Assembly: GCF_000982955.1 (NCBI RefSeq)
Contig: NZ_KQ058832.1
Location: 57,754-121,753, forward strand
Direction of reading: 5' to 3'
Origin: Micromonospora sp. HK10
GTDB lineage: Bacteria; Actinomycetota; Actinomycetes; Mycobacteriales; Micromonosporaceae
DNA: 64,000 nt
Shown: positions 9,386 through 21,452 of the stretch, one piece after another
Position numbering within the stretch: position 1 is the stretch's first letter
How the letters are laid out: the number at the start of each line of letters is the position of its first letter
Made by a program: the position numbers and the translations under genes
The notes under the pieces: model-generated
The model's input: the letters and a program-made list of their open reading frames with translations, nothing else
Databases searched by the model: none
Told to the model about the DNA's origin: nothing

Positions 9386-9664
9386 CTACTTGGCCTTCTC
9401 GAGGATCTCCACGATCCGCCAACGCTTGGTGGCGGACAGCGGCCGGGTCTCCATGATCAGGACCCGGTCGCCGATGCCGGCAGCGTTCGGCTCGTCGTGG
9501 ACCTTCAGCTTGCGGGTCCGGCGCATGATCTTGCCGTACAGCGCGTGCTTGACCCGGTCCTCGACCTCGACCACGACGGTCTTGTCCATCTTGTCGCTGA
9601 CCACGAGGCCCTCACGCACCTTACGGCGGGCCCGCGCGTCGGCGGCGGTGGTGTTCTCACTCAT
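9386..9664 (-). CDS. rpsQ: 30S ribosomal protein S17
   Basis: 92 residues; an OB-fold primary 16S rRNA-binding protein. [20 protein letters not shown] and the C-terminal [20 protein letters not shown] motif are characteristic. The ATG overlaps the rpmC stop by four bases (ATGA), so translation is coupled. Last gene of the S10 block. Confidence 0.97.
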   Translation of the reverse strand: MSENTTAADARARRKVREGLVVSDKMDKTVVVEVEDRVKHALYGKIMRRTRKLKVHDEPNAAGIGDRVLIMETRPLSATKRWRIVEILEKAK

Positions 9665-9897
9665 GATGCAGTCACCTCAGTCGGCGCGGCCGAGAGACCC
9701 AGCTCGCGCTCACGCATGATCGTGTAGATCCGGGCGATCTCCCGACGGATGACCTGCAGCCGCCGGTTGTTGTCCAGCTGACCGGTCGCGGCCTGCACGC
9801 GGAGGTTGAACAGCTCCGCCTTGGCCTCGCGCAGCTTCGTGACCAGCTCCTCCTCGGAGAGCTCACGCAGCTCGGAGGGCTTGACGCCCGCTGCCAT
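9661..9897 (-). CDS. rpmC: 50S ribosomal protein L29
   Basis: 78 residues, [20 protein letters not shown]..., a two-helix protein near the peptide exit tunnel and the trigger factor/SRP docking site. [20 protein letters not shown] and [17 protein letters not shown] are family motifs. Start overlaps the rplP stop (TGATG). Confidence 0.97.
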   Translation of the reverse strand: MAAGVKPSELRELSEEELVTKLREAKAELFNLRVQAATGQLDNNRRLQVIRREIARIYTIMRERELGLSAAPTEVTAS

Positions 9898-10322
9898 CAG
9901 GATTCACCCACTTCGCGCGTAACAATGCGGCACTTCATCGGGAGCTTGTGGATCGCGCGACGCATCGCCTCTCGCGCGATCTGCTCGTTGGGGAAGGACA
10001 TCTCGAAGAGAACCCGCCCCGGCTTGACGTTCGCGACCCACCACTCGGGCGAGCCCTTACCGGAACCCATCCGGGTTTCCGCCGGCTTCTTGGTGAGGGC
10101 CTGGTCCGGGAAGATCGTGATCCAGACCTTGCCACCACGCTTGATGTGCCGGGTCATCGCGATACGCGCCGACTCGATCTGACGGTTCGTCACGTACGCC
10201 GGCTCGAGAGCCTGGATCCCGAACTCGCCGAACACCACCCGGTTACCACCCTTGGACGCGCCACTGCGGTCCGGGTGGTGCGGCTTGCGGAAGCCCTTCG
10301 GGGGCTTGCGCGGCATCAGCAT
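9897..10322 (-). CDS. rplP: 50S ribosomal protein L16
   Basis: 141 residues, [20 protein letters not shown]..., close to the A and P sites on the large subunit. [20 protein letters not shown] and the KLPMKCRIV tail are diagnostic. Two ATGs compete: this first one has GGAGG eight bases upstream, while the ATG two codons later (MPRKPPKGF) is 14 bases away; the former is chosen on spacing. Confidence 0.96.
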
Positions 10323-10325
10323 CTG

Positions 10326-11213
10326 TCAGCCCTCCTGCTGCGTTTCTGCCGGCTGGGTAGCCGCCGGAGCCGAAGCCGCTGCGGCGACCGCGGCGCTGTC
10401 GACCGGCTCACCGGCCGGCGTCTCCGCCTGCTGCGCGATGGTGGTCGCGGCAGCGCGGCCGGCCTCGGTGCCACCGGCGGTCGTACCGGACGAGCCCGAC
10501 CGGCCACGGCGCGGCCGCTCCGGCCGGTCACCGCGGTCGCGGCGCGGGCCGCGCGACGGGGCGGCCTCGGCCGGGGCCTCGCGGCCCGGGACGGCGTCGC
10601 CCTTGTAGATCCAGACCTTCACGCCGATCCGACCGAAGGTGGTACGGGCCTCGAAGAAGCCGTACTCGATGTTGGCCCGCAGCGTGTGCAGCGGCACCCG
10701 GCCCTCGCGGTAGAACTCGGTCCGGCTCATTTCGGCGCCGCCGAGGCGACCCGAGACCTGGACCCGGATGCCCTTGCAGACCGGGTTCTTCATCGCGGAC
10801 TGCATCGCCTTGCGCATGGCCCGACGGAAGCTGACCCGGCTGGACAGCTGCTCGGCGACGCCCTGGGCGACCAGCTGCGCGTCCGACTCGGGGCTCTTCA
10901 CCTCGATGATGTTCAGCTGGACCTGCTTGCCGGTGAGCTTCTCCAGCTCGCCCCGGATCCGGTCGGCCTCCGCACCCTTACGGCCGATGACGATGCCCGG
11001 CCGCGCGGTGTGGATGTCGACCCGGACCCGGTCCCGGGTGCGCTCGATGTCGACCTTGGAAATGCCCGCGCGCTCCAGGCCCTTGGACATCATCCGGCGG
11101 ATCTTGACGTCCTCGCCGATGTAGTCCTTGTAGAGCTTGTCCGCGAACCAACGGGACTTCCAGTCGGTCGAGATGCCGAGCCGGAACCCAGTGGGGTGAA
11201 CCTTCTGACCCAT
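10326..11213 (-). CDS. rpsC: 30S ribosomal protein S3
   Basis: 295 residues. N-terminal KH domain with the RNA-binding [20 protein letters not shown] loop, then the C-terminal S3 domain ([20 protein letters not shown]). S3 lines the mRNA entry tunnel. The last 70 or so residues are a disordered Arg/Pro then Ala-rich tail, longer than in E. coli but frequent in actinobacteria. Its ATG overlaps the rplV stop (TAATG). Confidence 0.97.
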   Translation of the reverse strand: MGQKVHPTGFRLGISTDWKSRWFADKLYKDYIGEDVKIRRMMSKGLERAGISKVDIERTRDRVRVDIHTARPGIVIGRKGAEADRIRGELEKLTGKQVQLNIIEVKSPESDAQLVAQGVAEQLSSRVSFRRAMRKAMQSAMKNPVCKGIRVQVSGRLGGAEMSRTEFYREGRVPLHTLRANIEYGFFEARTTFGRIGVKVWIYKGDAVPGREAPAEAAPSRGPRRDRGDRPERPRRGRSGSSGTTAGGTEAGRAAATTIAQQAETPAGEPVDSAAVAAAASAPAATQPAETQQEG

Positions 11214-11686
11214 TACTCGGCACCCTCCGTCGTGCTCTGCCCCTCAGCCGTCCCGGCCTGGTCGGCCGACTCGGCCTTCTTCGCCGGCGCGGCCTTCTTG
11301 GCCGACTTCTTCGGCGCGGCCGGCGCCACCGCCTCGACCGCCACGGTGATGTGGCAGGTCCGCTTGCGGATCCGGTACGCCCGGCCCTGCGCCCGCGGCC
11401 GGAACCGCTTCATGGTCGGGCCCTCGTCGACGAACGCCTCGCTGACGAGCAGCGCGTCGGGGTCCAGCCGCTCGTTGTTCTCCGCGTTGGCGATCGCGCT
11501 CGCGAGCACCTTGTACACCTGCTCGCTCGCAGCCTGCGGCGCGAACTGCAGCACCGTGAGCGCCTCCTTCGCGGGCAGGCCGCGGACGAGGTTGACCACC
11601 CGGCGCGCCTTCATCGGCGAGATGCGCACGTGCCGCGCAACCGCCCGCGCGCCCGGAAGCACCGGAGCGTCGCCCTTTCCTGGCAT
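11213..11686 (-). CDS. rplV: 50S ribosomal protein L22
   Basis: 157 residues; its beta-hairpin lines the polypeptide exit tunnel. [20 protein letters not shown] and the [17 protein letters not shown] segment identify it. About 40 residues of Ala/Lys-rich extension ([19 protein letters not shown]) follow the conserved domain. Sits between rpsS and rpsC in the S10 operon. Confidence 0.97.
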   Translation of the reverse strand: MPGKGDAPVLPGARAVARHVRISPMKARRVVNLVRGLPAKEALTVLQFAPQAASEQVYKVLASAIANAENNERLDPDALLVSEAFVDEGPTMKRFRPRAQGRAYRIRKRTCHITVAVEAVAPAAPKKSAKKAAPAKKAESADQAGTAEGQSTTEGAE

Positions 11687-11726
11687 CGCTGTAACCCCTT
11701 GTTCCTCTATCCGTATGCCCGCGGCG

Positions 11727-12008
11727 TCAGCGCCGGCGGCTCTTCCGGTCGTCCTTCTCGTGACCCTTGAACGTGCGGGTCAGCGCGAACTCGCCGAGCT
11801 TGTGCCCGACCATGGCCTCGGTCACGAACACCGGGACGTGCTTGCGTCCGTCGTGCACGGCGATCGTGTGCCCCAGCATCTCGGGGATGATCGTCGAGCG
11901 CCGCGACCAGGTCTTGATGACGTTCTTCGAGCCCTTGTCGTTCTGCGTCTCCACCTTCTTGATCAGGTGGTCGTCGACGAACGGGCCCTTCTTCAGGCTG
12001 CGAGGCAT
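11727..12008 (-). CDS. rpsS: 30S ribosomal protein S19
   Basis: 93 residues, [20 protein letters not shown]..., binding 16S rRNA in the head with S13. [20 protein letters not shown] and [19 protein letters not shown] are conserved. Complete, standard length. Confidence 0.98.
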   Translation of the reverse strand: MPRSLKKGPFVDDHLIKKVETQNDKGSKNVIKTWSRRSTIIPEMLGHTIAVHDGRKHVPVFVTEAMVGHKLGEFALTRTFKGHEKDDRKSRRR

Positions 12009-12020
12009 GCTCTATCTCCC

Positions 12021-12860
12021 TCAGCCGCGCTTACGCGTGGCGTAGCGGCGGCGGACGATCAGCCGGTCGCTCGGCTGGCCCTTACGACGGGTGCGGCCCT
12101 CGGGCTTACCCTGCGGGTTCACCGGGTGGCGACCACCGGAGGTCTTACCCTCACCACCACCGTGCGGGTGGTCGACCGGGTTCATCGCGACACCACGGAC
12201 GGTCGGGCGCTTGCCCTTCCACCGCATCCGGCCGGCCTTACCCCAGTTGATGTTCGACTGGTCGGCGTTGCCGATCTCGCCGATGCTGGCGCGGCAGCGC
12301 ACGTCCACGCGCCGGATCTCACCGGACGGCATGCGCAGGGTCGCGTACGCGCCCTCCCGGCCGAGCAGCTGGATGCCGACGCCGGCCGAGCGGGCCAGCT
12401 TGGCGCCGCCGCCCGGACGGAGCTCCACGTTGTGGATGGTGGTACCGACCGGGATGTTGCGCAGCGGCAGGTTGTTGCCCGGCTTGATGTCGGCGCCCGG
12501 GCCCGACTCGACGGCGTCGCCCTGCTTCAGGTCCTTCGGCGCGATGATGTAGCGCTTCTCGCCGTCGGCGTAGTGCAGCAGCGCGATACGCGCGGTGCGG
12601 TTCGGGTCGTACTCGATGTGGGCGACCTTCGCCGGCACGCCGTCCTTGTCGACCCGCTTGAAGTCGATCAGACGGTACTGGCGCTTGTGGCCGCCACCGT
12701 GGTGCCGCGTGGTGATCCGGCCGTGGGCGTTGCGTCCGCCCTTCTTCGGCAGCGGAGCCAGCAGCGACTTCTCCGGCGTGGACCGGGTGATCTCGGCGAA
12801 GTCGGCGACGCTCGAGCCACGGCGGCCCGGCGTCGTCGGCTTGTACTTACGGATAGCCAT
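12021..12860 (-). CDS. rplB: 50S ribosomal protein L2
   Basis: 279 residues, [20 protein letters not shown]..., essential for subunit association and peptidyl transferase centre integrity. [20 protein letters not shown] in the N-terminal OB domain and the C-terminal [20 protein letters not shown] loop, with the functionally important His in PVDHPHGG, are intact. Confidence 0.98.
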   Translation of the reverse strand: MAIRKYKPTTPGRRGSSVADFAEITRSTPEKSLLAPLPKKGGRNAHGRITTRHHGGGHKRQYRLIDFKRVDKDGVPAKVAHIEYDPNRTARIALLHYADGEKRYIIAPKDLKQGDAVESGPGADIKPGNNLPLRNIPVGTTIHNVELRPGGGAKLARSAGVGIQLLGREGAYATLRMPSGEIRRVDVRCRASIGEIGNADQSNINWGKAGRMRWKGKRPTVRGVAMNPVDHPHGGGEGKTSGGRHPVNPQGKPEGRTRRKGQPSDRLIVRRRYATRKRG

Positions 12861-12872
12861 TGTCTACACCCC

Positions 12873-13175
12873 TCAGCTGACCGGGCCGCCGAAGGCCTCG
12901 ATACGGTCACCGTCAGCCAGCTTCACCATCGCCCGCTTGGTGTCCTTGCGCTTGCCGAACCCGGTACGGGTCCGCTTGCGCTTGCCCTCGCGGTTGAGCG
13001 TGTTCACCGTCAGGACGCGGACGTTGAAGATCTGCTGGATAGCGATCTTGATCTCGGTCTTGTTCGCGTCCGGGTGCACCAGGAAGGTGTACCAGTTGCG
13101 GTTCAGCTCGCTGTAGCTCTTCTCCGAGACGACCGGCGCGACGATGACGTCACGCGGATCGGCGATCGTGCTCAC
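12873..13175 (-). CDS. rplW: 50S ribosomal protein L23
   Basis: 100 residues; at the tunnel exit, where it docks trigger factor and [23 protein letters not shown] and [20 protein letters not shown] are family features. GTG start overlapping the rplD stop by four bases (GTGA). Confidence 0.97.
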   Translation of the reverse strand: MSTIADPRDVIVAPVVSEKSYSELNRNWYTFLVHPDANKTEIKIAIQQIFNVRVLTVNTLNREGKRKRTRTGFGKRKDTKRAMVKLADGDRIEAFGGPVS

Positions 13176-13822
13176 TTGCCACCCTCCTCGGTGGTCTCGG
13201 CGGGAACGCCCAGGAACTCGTCCAGGGCCTCCTTGGTGAAGACCACGTCGTCGGCCACCAGCACGTCGTACGTGTTGAGCTGGCCGGCCTCGATCAGGTG
13301 CACCCGCGGCTCGTTGCGCAGCGACACCCAGTTCAGCTCGTCGGTGCTGCTCAGCACGACCAGGACGCGCCGGGCGTCGGTCAGCTTCGCCAGCGTGGCC
13401 AGCGCGGCCTTGGTCGACGGCTTCTCACCCGAGACGAACGCCTCGACGACGTGCACCTGGCCGGCGCGGGCCCGGTCGGAGAGGGCGCCACGCAGGGCGG
13501 CGGCCTTCATCTTCTTCGGGGTGCGCTGGCTGTAGTCGCGCGGCACCGGGCCGTGGACCACGCCACCGCCGGCGAACTGCGGCGCGCGGGTCGAGCCCTG
13601 GCGGGCACGACCGGTGCCCTTCTGCTTGTACGGCTTCTTGCCTCCACCGGAGACCTCGCCGCGGGTCTTGACCTTGTGCGTGCCCTGCCGGGCCGCCGCG
13701 AGCTGAGCCACCACGACCTGGTGCATCAGCGCGATGTTGGCCTGGACGTCGAAGATGTCGGCCGGCAGCTCGACGGAGCCGCTCTTGGCGCCTTCGACGT
13801 TGCGGACGTCAACGGTGGTCAC
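13172..13822 (-). CDS. rplD: 50S ribosomal protein L4
   Basis: 216 residues; the extended loop ([20 protein letters not shown]) reaches into the exit tunnel. In E. coli L4 also autoregulates the S10 operon. GTG start overlapping the rplC stop by four bases, GTG-TGA overlap with rplW at its other end. Confidence 0.97.
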   Translation of the reverse strand: MTTVDVRNVEGAKSGSVELPADIFDVQANIALMHQVVVAQLAAARQGTHKVKTRGEVSGGGKKPYKQKGTGRARQGSTRAPQFAGGGVVHGPVPRDYSQRTPKKMKAAALRGALSDRARAGQVHVVEAFVSGEKPSTKAALATLAKLTDARRVLVVLSSTDELNWVSLRNEPRVHLIEAGQLNTYDVLVADDVVFTKEALDEFLGVPAETTEEGGK

Positions 13823-14484
13823 TTGGCCGCACCGCCCTTCTTCACCTTGGTCTTGGCCGCGGTACGGACCAGGACCAGCGCGCCCTTGGGGCCGGGGATG
13901 GCACCGCGGACGAGCAGGAGGTTGTTCTCGGTGTCGATCGCCTGGACCGTCAGGTTCTGGACGGTGTAGCGCACGCCACCCATCCGACCCGCCATCCGGG
14001 TGCCCTTGAAGACGCGACCCGGGGTCGCGCAGGCGCCGATGGAGCCCGGCGAGCGGTGCTTGCGCTCCACACCGTGGCTGGCGCGCAGACCGTGGAAGCC
14101 GTGCCGCTTCATCGGGCCGGCGTAGCCCTTGCCCTTGGTCTTGCCGGTGACGTCGATGATGACGCCGGCGGGGAACTCCTCGACCGTGACCTCCTGGCCC
14201 GGCGAGTAGTCCCCGGCGTCCGTGGTCCGCAGCTCGACGATGTGCCGGCGCGGCGCGACGTCCGCCTTCGCGTAGTGCCCGCTGATCGGCTTCTTGACCT
14301 TGCGCGGGTCGATCGTGCCGTACGCCAGCTGGACCGCGGAGTAACCGTCCTTCTCGGCGCTACGAACCTGGCTGATGACGCAGGGGCCGGCCTGAACCAC
14401 GGTCACCGGGACAACCTTGTTGTTGTCCCAGACCTGGGTCATGCCGAGCTTTGCGCCCAGGATCCCCTTGACTTGCCTGTCCAT
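13819..14484 (-). CDS. rplC: 50S ribosomal protein L3
   Basis: 221 residues, [20 protein letters not shown]..., one of the first proteins in 50S assembly, near the peptidyl transferase centre. [15 protein letters not shown] motif appears as [35 protein letters not shown] follows. ATG start. Second gene of the S10 operon. Confidence 0.98.
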   Translation of the reverse strand: MDRQVKGILGAKLGMTQVWDNNKVVPVTVVQAGPCVISQVRSAEKDGYSAVQLAYGTIDPRKVKKPISGHYAKADVAPRRHIVELRTTDAGDYSPGQEVTVEEFPAGVIIDVTGKTKGKGYAGPMKRHGFHGLRASHGVERKHRSPGSIGACATPGRVFKGTRMAGRMGGVRYTVQNLTVQAIDTENNLLLVRGAIPGPKGALVLVRTAAKTKVKKGGAAK

Positions 14485-14495
14485 TTGTCCGGTCC

Positions 14496-14804
14496 CTACA
14501 GCTTGATCTCGATGTCGACGCCAGCCGGCAGGTCGAGGCGCATGAGCGAGTCGACCGTCTTCGGGGTCGGGTCGATGATGTCGATCAGACGCTTGTGCGT
14601 ACGCATCTCGAAGTGCTCGCGCGAGTCCTTGTACTTGTGCGGCGAGCGGATTACGCAGAAACGGTTGATCTCCGTGGGCAGCGGCACCGGGCCAGCGACC
14701 TGCGCCCCGGTACGCGTCACCGTCTCGACGATCTTCCGAGCCGAGGAGTCGACGACCTCGTGGTCATAGGCCTTGAGCCGGATGCGGATCTTCTGTCCCG
14801 CCAT
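14496..14804 (-). CDS. rpsJ: 30S ribosomal protein S10 (NusE)
   Basis: 102 residues, [20 protein letters not shown]..., a head protein that also partners NusB and NusG in transcription antitermination and transcription-translation coupling. [20 protein letters not shown] is diagnostic. First gene of the S10 operon; the 357 bases upstream hold a hairpin and a promoter candidate but no gene. Confidence 0.98.
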
Positions 14805-15004
14805 GGTGGCTTCTGTTCCTTCTCTCGATGCCGCTGTGTTGCGGGCACCTGTACCGGCTGGTACAGGCCCACTTCCGCCGACCCCCGCGGTCGGGCGTGT
14901 CGCGCCCGTGGACCAGGCTCCGCCCCGGGACTCCGGAGCGATTCTCTGACCACGCGGTGGGTCATGGCGCCGGCCGCGATCACCGCGACCTGAACGCCGT
15001 GCGA

Positions 15005-15038
15005 GGGTGGTTGACCGCCCTGGGGCGATCAACCACCC
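15005..15038 (-). promoter_or_regulatory. Hairpin in the tuf-rpsJ interval
   Basis: A 10-bp perfect arm pair (GGGTGGTTGA at 15005-15014, complement at 15029-15038) whose interior (CGCCC/GGGCG) can extend the stem after one C-A mismatch. It lies downstream of tuf and in the S10 leader. It may terminate tuf transcripts or act in an S10 leader; no U-tract is present. Confidence 0.5.
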
Positions 15039-15116
15039 GACGCGCGACTGTTTGTCGGCCCGGAGGTCCAGCATGCACCGGACGCAGGCGACTAACCGTC
15101 GTTACGCAACCTGACT

Positions 15117-15146
15117 AGTATGCCGCACGACCGGCGGCGACGCTAA
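15117..15146 (-). promoter_or_regulatory. Possible S10 operon promoter
   Basis: Minus-strand TTAGCG (15141-15146) and CATACT (15117-15122) are 18 bases apart, just after tuf and about 310 bases before rpsJ. Moderate -10, weak -35; tentative. Confidence 0.35.
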
Positions 15147-15161
15147 TCGGGGTTACCCAGC

Positions 15162-16355
15162 TCACTTGATGATCTTGGTGACGCGACCCGCGCCGACCGT
15201 ACGGCCACCCTCCCGGATCGCGAACTTGAGGTTCTCCTCCATCGCGATGGGCTGGATCAGCTTCACGGTCATCGTGGTGTTGTCGCCCGGCATGACCATC
15301 TCGGTGCCCTCGGGCAGCGTGACGACGCCGGTGACGTCCGTGGTCCGGAAGTAGAACTGCGGACGGTAGTTCTGGAAGAACGGGGTGTGCCGGCCGCCCT
15401 CCTCCTTGGAGAGGATGTAGACCGTCGCCTCGAACTCCGTGTGCGGGGTCGTGGTGCCCGGCTTGATGACGACCATGCCGCGCTCGACGTCCTCGCGCTT
15501 GATGCCGCGCAGCAGCAGACCGACGTTCTCACCCGCGCGGGCCTCGTCGAGCAGCTTGCGGAACATCTCGATGCCGGTGCAGGTGGTCTTCATCGACTTC
15601 TCACGGATGCCGACGATCTCCACCTCCTCGTTCGGCTTGAGGATGCCGCGCTCGGCGCGACCGGTGACCACGGTGCCGCGGCCGGTGATCGTGAAGACGT
15701 CCTCGATCGGCATGAGGAACGGCTTGTCGGTCTCGCGCTCCGGCTGCGGAATCGCGGTGTCGACAGCGTTCATCAGGTCCAGGAGCTTCCCGGTCCACTC
15801 CGGGTCGCCCTCGAGGGCCTTCAGCGCCGAGACCCGGACGACCGGCAGGTCGTCACCCGGGTACTCCTGCGAGGAGAGCAGCTCGCGGACCTCGAGCTCG
15901 ACGAGCTCCAGGAGCTCCTCGTCGTCGACCATGTCGCTCTTGTTGAGCGCCACGACGATGTACGGCACACCGACCTGACGGGCCAGCAGCACGTGCTCGC
16001 GGGTCTGCGGCATCGGGCCGTCGGTCGCCGCCACCACCAGGATCGCGCCGTCCATCTGGGCGGCACCGGTGATCATGTTCTTGATGTAGTCGGCGTGACC
16101 GGGGCAGTCGACGTGCGCGTAGTGCCGCGCCTCGGTCTGGTACTCGACGTGCGCGATCGAGATCGTGATGCCGCGGGCCTTCTCCTCCGGCGCCTTGTCG
16201 ATCTCGTCGAACGGCGTGTACGGGTTCAGGTCCGGGTACTGGTCGTGCAGGACCTTGGTGATGGCCGCCGTCAGCGTCGTCTTACCGTGGTCGATGTGAC
16301 CAATGGTGCCGATGTTGACGTGCGGCTTAGTCCGCTCGAACTTCGCCTTCGCCAC
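15162..16355 (-). CDS. tuf: Elongation factor Tu
   Basis: 397 residues; GTPase delivering aminoacyl-tRNA to the ribosome. G1 [10 protein letters not shown]3 DCPGH, and G4 NKSD are intact, with domain II/III motifs [13 protein letters not shown] and [23 protein letters not shown] start with GGAGGA five bases before, matching the family start [13 protein letters not shown]. Last gene of the rpsL-rpsG-fusA-tuf string; a stem-loop after fusA suggests tuf may also be transcribed separately. Only one tuf copy in the window. Confidence 0.98.
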   Translation of the reverse strand: MAKAKFERTKPHVNIGTIGHIDHGKTTLTAAITKVLHDQYPDLNPYTPFDEIDKAPEEKARGITISIAHVEYQTEARHYAHVDCPGHADYIKNMITGAAQMDGAILVVAATDGPMPQTREHVLLARQVGVPYIVVALNKSDMVDDEELLELVELEVRELLSSQEYPGDDLPVVRVSALKALEGDPEWTGKLLDLMNAVDTAIPQPERETDKPFLMPIEDVFTITGRGTVVTGRAERGILKPNEEVEIVGIREKSMKTTCTGIEMFRKLLDEARAGENVGLLLRGIKREDVERGMVVIKPGTTTPHTEFEATVYILSKEEGGRHTPFFQNYRPQFYFRTTDVTGVVTLPEGTEMVMPGDNTTMTVKLIQPIAMEENLKFAIREGGRTVGAGRVTKIIK

Positions 16356-16522
16356 TGGTGTCCTCCTGTGGACTTTCTTGGTTCGTTCGCCCCGGTGCGC
16401 CGGTCGGCGCGTAGGACTCTGTCGACAGCCTTTCCGGCCTGACGGCCGGAGAGCCTTGGTGGGTTCTGCGGCGATGAAGCCTACAGGCCCGGATTCACAC
16501 AACCCGACCGAGGTGGCCGCGG

Positions 16523-16540
16523 GCGGGAGATCCCTCCCGC
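16523..16540 (-). terminator. Short stem-loop after fusA
   Basis: GCGGGAG/CTCCCGC stem with a 4-base loop 39 bases past the fusA stop, in the 223-base gap before tuf. Possibly a partial terminator or processing site that lets tuf be expressed at a different level. Confidence 0.4.
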
Positions 16541-16578
16541 GACCGACCCCGAATCATCCGATCAGCTCAGGGTGAGCG

Positions 16579-18675
<2,097 letters not shown>

Positions 18676-18751
18676 TTCAATCCCTACTTATCGTCGTCTC
18701 GACACAACTGGTGGCGGTTCCGGCGCCCGGGTGGGCGCCGGAACCAAGGTG

Positions 18752-19222
18752 TTACCAGCGGTAGTGCGCGAAGGCCTTGTTGGACTCGGCCATCTTGTGC
18801 GTGTCCTCGCGCCGCTTCACGGCGGCACCGAGGCCGTTGCTCGCGTCCAGCAGCTCGTTCATCAGCCGCTCGACCATGGTCTTCTCGCGCCGGGCGCGGG
18901 AGTAGGTGACGAGCCAGCGCAGACCGAGGGTGGTCGCGCGGGCCGGCCGGACCTCGACCGGAACCTGGTAGGTGGCGCCACCGACGCGGCGGCTGCGCAC
19001 CTCGAGGGTCGGCTTCACGTTGTCCATCGCCCGCTTCAGCGTGACGACGGGGTCGGTGCCGGACTTCTCGCGGCAGCCCTCCAGGGCGGCGTACACGATG
19101 CGCTCGGCGAGCTGCCGCTTGCCGCGCAGCAGGATCTTGTTCACCAGCTGGGTGACCAGCGGCGAGTTGTACACCGGGTCAGCGACCAGCGGCCGCCGCG
19201 GAGCGGGTCCCTTACGCGGCAT
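18752..19222 (-). CDS. rpsG: 30S ribosomal protein S7
   Basis: 156 residues, [20 protein letters not shown]..., primary binder of the 3' major domain of 16S rRNA and, in E. coli, repressor of the str operon. Motifs [20 protein letters not shown] and the terminal NKAFAHYRW are conserved. ATG chosen over an in-frame extension of 20 residues. Confidence 0.98.
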   Translation of the reverse strand: MPRKGPAPRRPLVADPVYNSPLVTQLVNKILLRGKRQLAERIVYAALEGCREKSGTDPVVTLKRAMDNVKPTLEVRSRRVGGATYQVPVEVRPARATTLGLRWLVTYSRARREKTMVERLMNELLDASNGLGAAVKRREDTHKMAESNKAFAHYRW

Positions 19223-19223
19223 G

Positions 19224-19598
19224 TCAGCTCTTCTCCTTCTTCGCGCCGTAACGGCTGCGCGCCTGCTTGCGGTTGCGGACACCCTGGGTGTCCAGCGAGC
19301 CGCGAACGATCTTGTACCGCACGCCGGGGAGGTCCTTCACACGACCACCGCGAACGAGCACGATCGAGTGCTCCTGCAGGTTGTGGCCGACGCCCGGGAT
19401 GTAGGCGGTCACCTCGATCTGGCTGCTGAGCTTGACACGAGCGACCTTGCGCAGCGCCGAGTTCGGCTTCTTCGGGGTGGTGGTGTACACGCGGGTGCAC
19501 ACACCGCGACGCTGGGGGGACCCCTTCAGCGCCGGGGTCTTGGTCTTGGTCGTCTTGGCCTGGCGGCCCTTTCGGACCAGCTGCTGAATGGTGGGCAC
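19224..19598 (-). CDS. rpsL: 30S ribosomal protein S12
   Basis: 124 residues, [20 protein letters not shown]..., at the decoding centre. [20 protein letters not shown] keeps the lysine linked to streptomycin sensitivity, and [19 protein letters not shown] keeps the second. First gene of the str operon, about 300 bases downstream of a strong promoter. Confidence 0.98.
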   Translation of the reverse strand: MPTIQQLVRKGRQAKTTKTKTPALKGSPQRRGVCTRVYTTTPKKPNSALRKVARVKLSSQIEVTAYIPGVGHNLQEHSIVLVRGGRVKDLPGVRYKIVRGSLDTQGVRNRKQARSRYGAKKEKS

Positions 19599-19905
19599 CG
19601 GGTTTCTCCGCTCCCTTCGGCCGCTGCGAGGCGACCGCGCCGTCTGCTCTAGCCGGCCTGATGGACGGCTCTCCTACATTCCAACCAGGGCCACCTGACG
19701 GGGGTCCCAGCACCCGCGGTCGGGCGTGTCGCCCGGATCACGGTTCCCGGTGCGTCGTTCGCACGGCGTACCGGTGGTTCTGTCACCGGCACAGGACTGC
19801 TCCGACGCCGGATCTTTGGGGCTGTGTCGTGCGGCCACGCGATCACCGGCTGACCGGTTCCGGCGCACGCACGCATTGCCCGGGCTTGCCCGGGCACAAG
19901 GGGAA

Positions 19906-19934
19906 AGAGTACCTACCACAGCCGCGCAGGTCAA
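19906..19934 (-). promoter_or_regulatory. str operon promoter
   Basis: On the minus strand TTGACC (19929-19934) and TACTCT (19906-19911) are exactly 17 bases apart: a near-consensus housekeeping promoter. It would give a leader of about 300 nt before rpsL, containing a GCCCGGGC palindrome pair close to the start. Nothing else was recognised in the 535 bases between rpsL and the next gene. Confidence 0.75.
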
Positions 19935-20133
19935 AACGGAGCGGCCCGGGAGAGCTGCGTCGCAGCCCCGGCCGATCGTCTCGTGCCTGCCCGCCCACGA
20001 TGGGCACCTACAGTCACCAGTGTACCGGCTTCCGCCGTTGCCGGCCCGGCAGCCCCGCTTCCACCCCGGCAGCGACCCGCCGGCCACCGCTGTCACGCCT
20101 GTTCACCGCCGCCGCCGGGCGGCCGGGCACCGG

Positions 20134-20976
20134 TCAGGTGATCTGCACCACCAACGCCACCGCCAGCCCCAGCAGACTCAGCAGCAGGCCCACCGCCCCG
20201 CACACCAGGCCCGCCACGGCCAGGCCACGCCCGGTGAAGCGGACCGCCGGCGGCGGCGCCGGGCGCCGGATCTGCCGGCGGGCCAGCAGCCCCGCGACCA
20301 CCGCGCCGGTCCCGGCGAGGCCGCCGAGCAGGGTGAACGCCCCCGCCGCCCAGGCGCCGCCGTAGTTCGGCCCGGCGATCCCGAAGCAGAACACCAGCAG
20401 CGAGACCAGGATCGAGGCGATCCCGGCGGTCAGCGACCCGACGGCCAGCCCGGAGGTCACCGGCGGCACGTCGAGGTGGACCACGCCGAACGGGGTGCCG
20501 GGCACCGCATCCACCCGCTTCGGCGGACGGGAGGCCTCCCGCGGGGGCGGCGGCACCGCGGCCGGCCGGGGTGCCATGGGCGGGGGACCACCCCAGCCGC
20601 CGCCGGCCGGCGCGCTCCCCCGGTCCGCCCACCCACCGCCGGACGCCGGCGGGCTTCCCGGGTACGCCCCGGACGCCGGCCAGCCGGGCTGCGGCGAGCC
20701 GGGCTGCGACCAGCCGGGATGCGGCGAGCCGGGATGCGGCGAGCCGGGATGCGGCGAGCCGGGATGCGGCGTGACCGGTGCGGGGTCGTACCCCGCGGCG
20801 GCGTCCGGCCGCTGCGGGGACCAGGCCCCCGGCGCCCCCCACGGGCTGCTGGCCGGGACCCCCGGCGACGTACCGGCGGCCGCCGAGCCGGCCGGGTCGG
20901 CGCCCGGCGGCGGGGCGTCCGATCCGGCGCCGGACCGGGTCGGGTCGCCTCCCGGCGGTGGGGCCGGTTCGGTCAC
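20134..20976 (-). CDS. Proline-rich DUF4190-like membrane protein
   Basis: 280 residues. A Pro/Gly/Ser-rich, probably disordered N-terminal half of about 170 residues contains six PHPGS-type pentapeptides, followed by three hydrophobic segments (SGLAVGSLTAGIASILVSLL; WAAGAFTLLGGLAGTGAVVA; GLAVAGLVCGAVGLLLSLLG) in the DUF4190 style. GTG start with AGGAGGA four bases upstream; TAGCCT at 21027-21032 could be its -10. The next gene upstream, also DUF4190-like, is 107 bases away. Function unknown; such proteins are common in actinobacteria. Confidence 0.75.
   Translation of the reverse strand: MTEPAPPPGGDPTRSGAGSDAPPPGADPAGSAAAGTSPGVPASSPWGAPGAWSPQRPDAAAGYDPAPVTPHPGSPHPGSPHPGSPHPGWSQPGSPQPGWPASGAYPGSPPASGGGWADRGSAPAGGGWGGPPPMAPRPAAVPPPPREASRPPKRVDAVPGTPFGVVHLDVPPVTSGLAVGSLTAGIASILVSLLVFCFGIAGPNYGGAWAAGAFTLLGGLAGTGAVVAGLLARRQIRRPAPPPAVRFTGRGLAVAGLVCGAVGLLLSLLGLAVALVVQIT
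20683..20772. repeat. 15-bp tandem repeat, six copies
   Basis: Six in-frame 15-bp units (consensus GCCGGGATGCGGCGA on the plus strand) encode the PHPGS/PQPGW pentapeptides of the overlapping gene. The unit keeps the frame, so copy-number change would only alter linker length. Confidence 0.9.
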
Positions 20977-21083
20977 GGGGTCCTCCTGTCGATGTGGCTC
21001 ACCCGCCACGGGGGCGGACACGGGCCAGGCTACCGTCGCGCGTCCCGCGGGCGGGGCCGGGCGCGGGACGCTCCCCCGCGCGG

Positions 21084-21452
21084 TCAGTCGACGTTCGGCG
21101 CGTAGTCGTGACCGAACGGGGTGCCGGCGAGCCGGAGCACCCCGATCACCATCGCCGCCACCACCGCGGTGACGGCCAGCACCAGGCCGGCCCACGCCAG
21201 CCGCTCCCCCCGGCGCAGCCGGTCCCCGCCGGTGAGGAAACCGCCCGAGGCGTACGCCTCCCGGCGGGCCTGCCGGGCCAGGATGAGCGCGATGGTCGAC
21301 GGCACCACGCCACCGATGAAGAACCCGGTCAGCGCCCCGATCAGCCCGAGGGCGAAGACCGCGCGGGCCTTCGTCGACCGGACCGGCTCAGGGTCGAGCG
21401 GGTGGCGCGGCCCCTGCTGGGCGACGGGCACCTGCCCGGGCGCGGTCGTCAT
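21084..21452 (-). CDS. Small DUF4190-like membrane protein
   Basis: 122 residues: short polar N-terminus, two hydrophobic segments (AVFALGLIGALTGFFIGGVV; LAWAGLVLAVTAVVAAMVIG) separated by a basic loop ARQARREAYASGG, the DUF4190 pattern. The ATG at MTTAPGQVPVAQQ is a reasonable start though without a strong ribosome site. Its first 65 bases overlap, in another frame, the 3' end of the MFS gene upstream. Unknown function. Confidence 0.7.
   Translation of the reverse strand: MTTAPGQVPVAQQGPRHPLDPEPVRSTKARAVFALGLIGALTGFFIGGVVPSTIALILARQARREAYASGGFLTGGDRLRRGERLAWAGLVLAVTAVVAAMVIGVLRLAGTPFGHDYAPNVD

Noticed and set aside
19224..19598. Streptomycin-resistance type rpsL
   Set aside because: Both lysines linked to resistance mutations are wild type.
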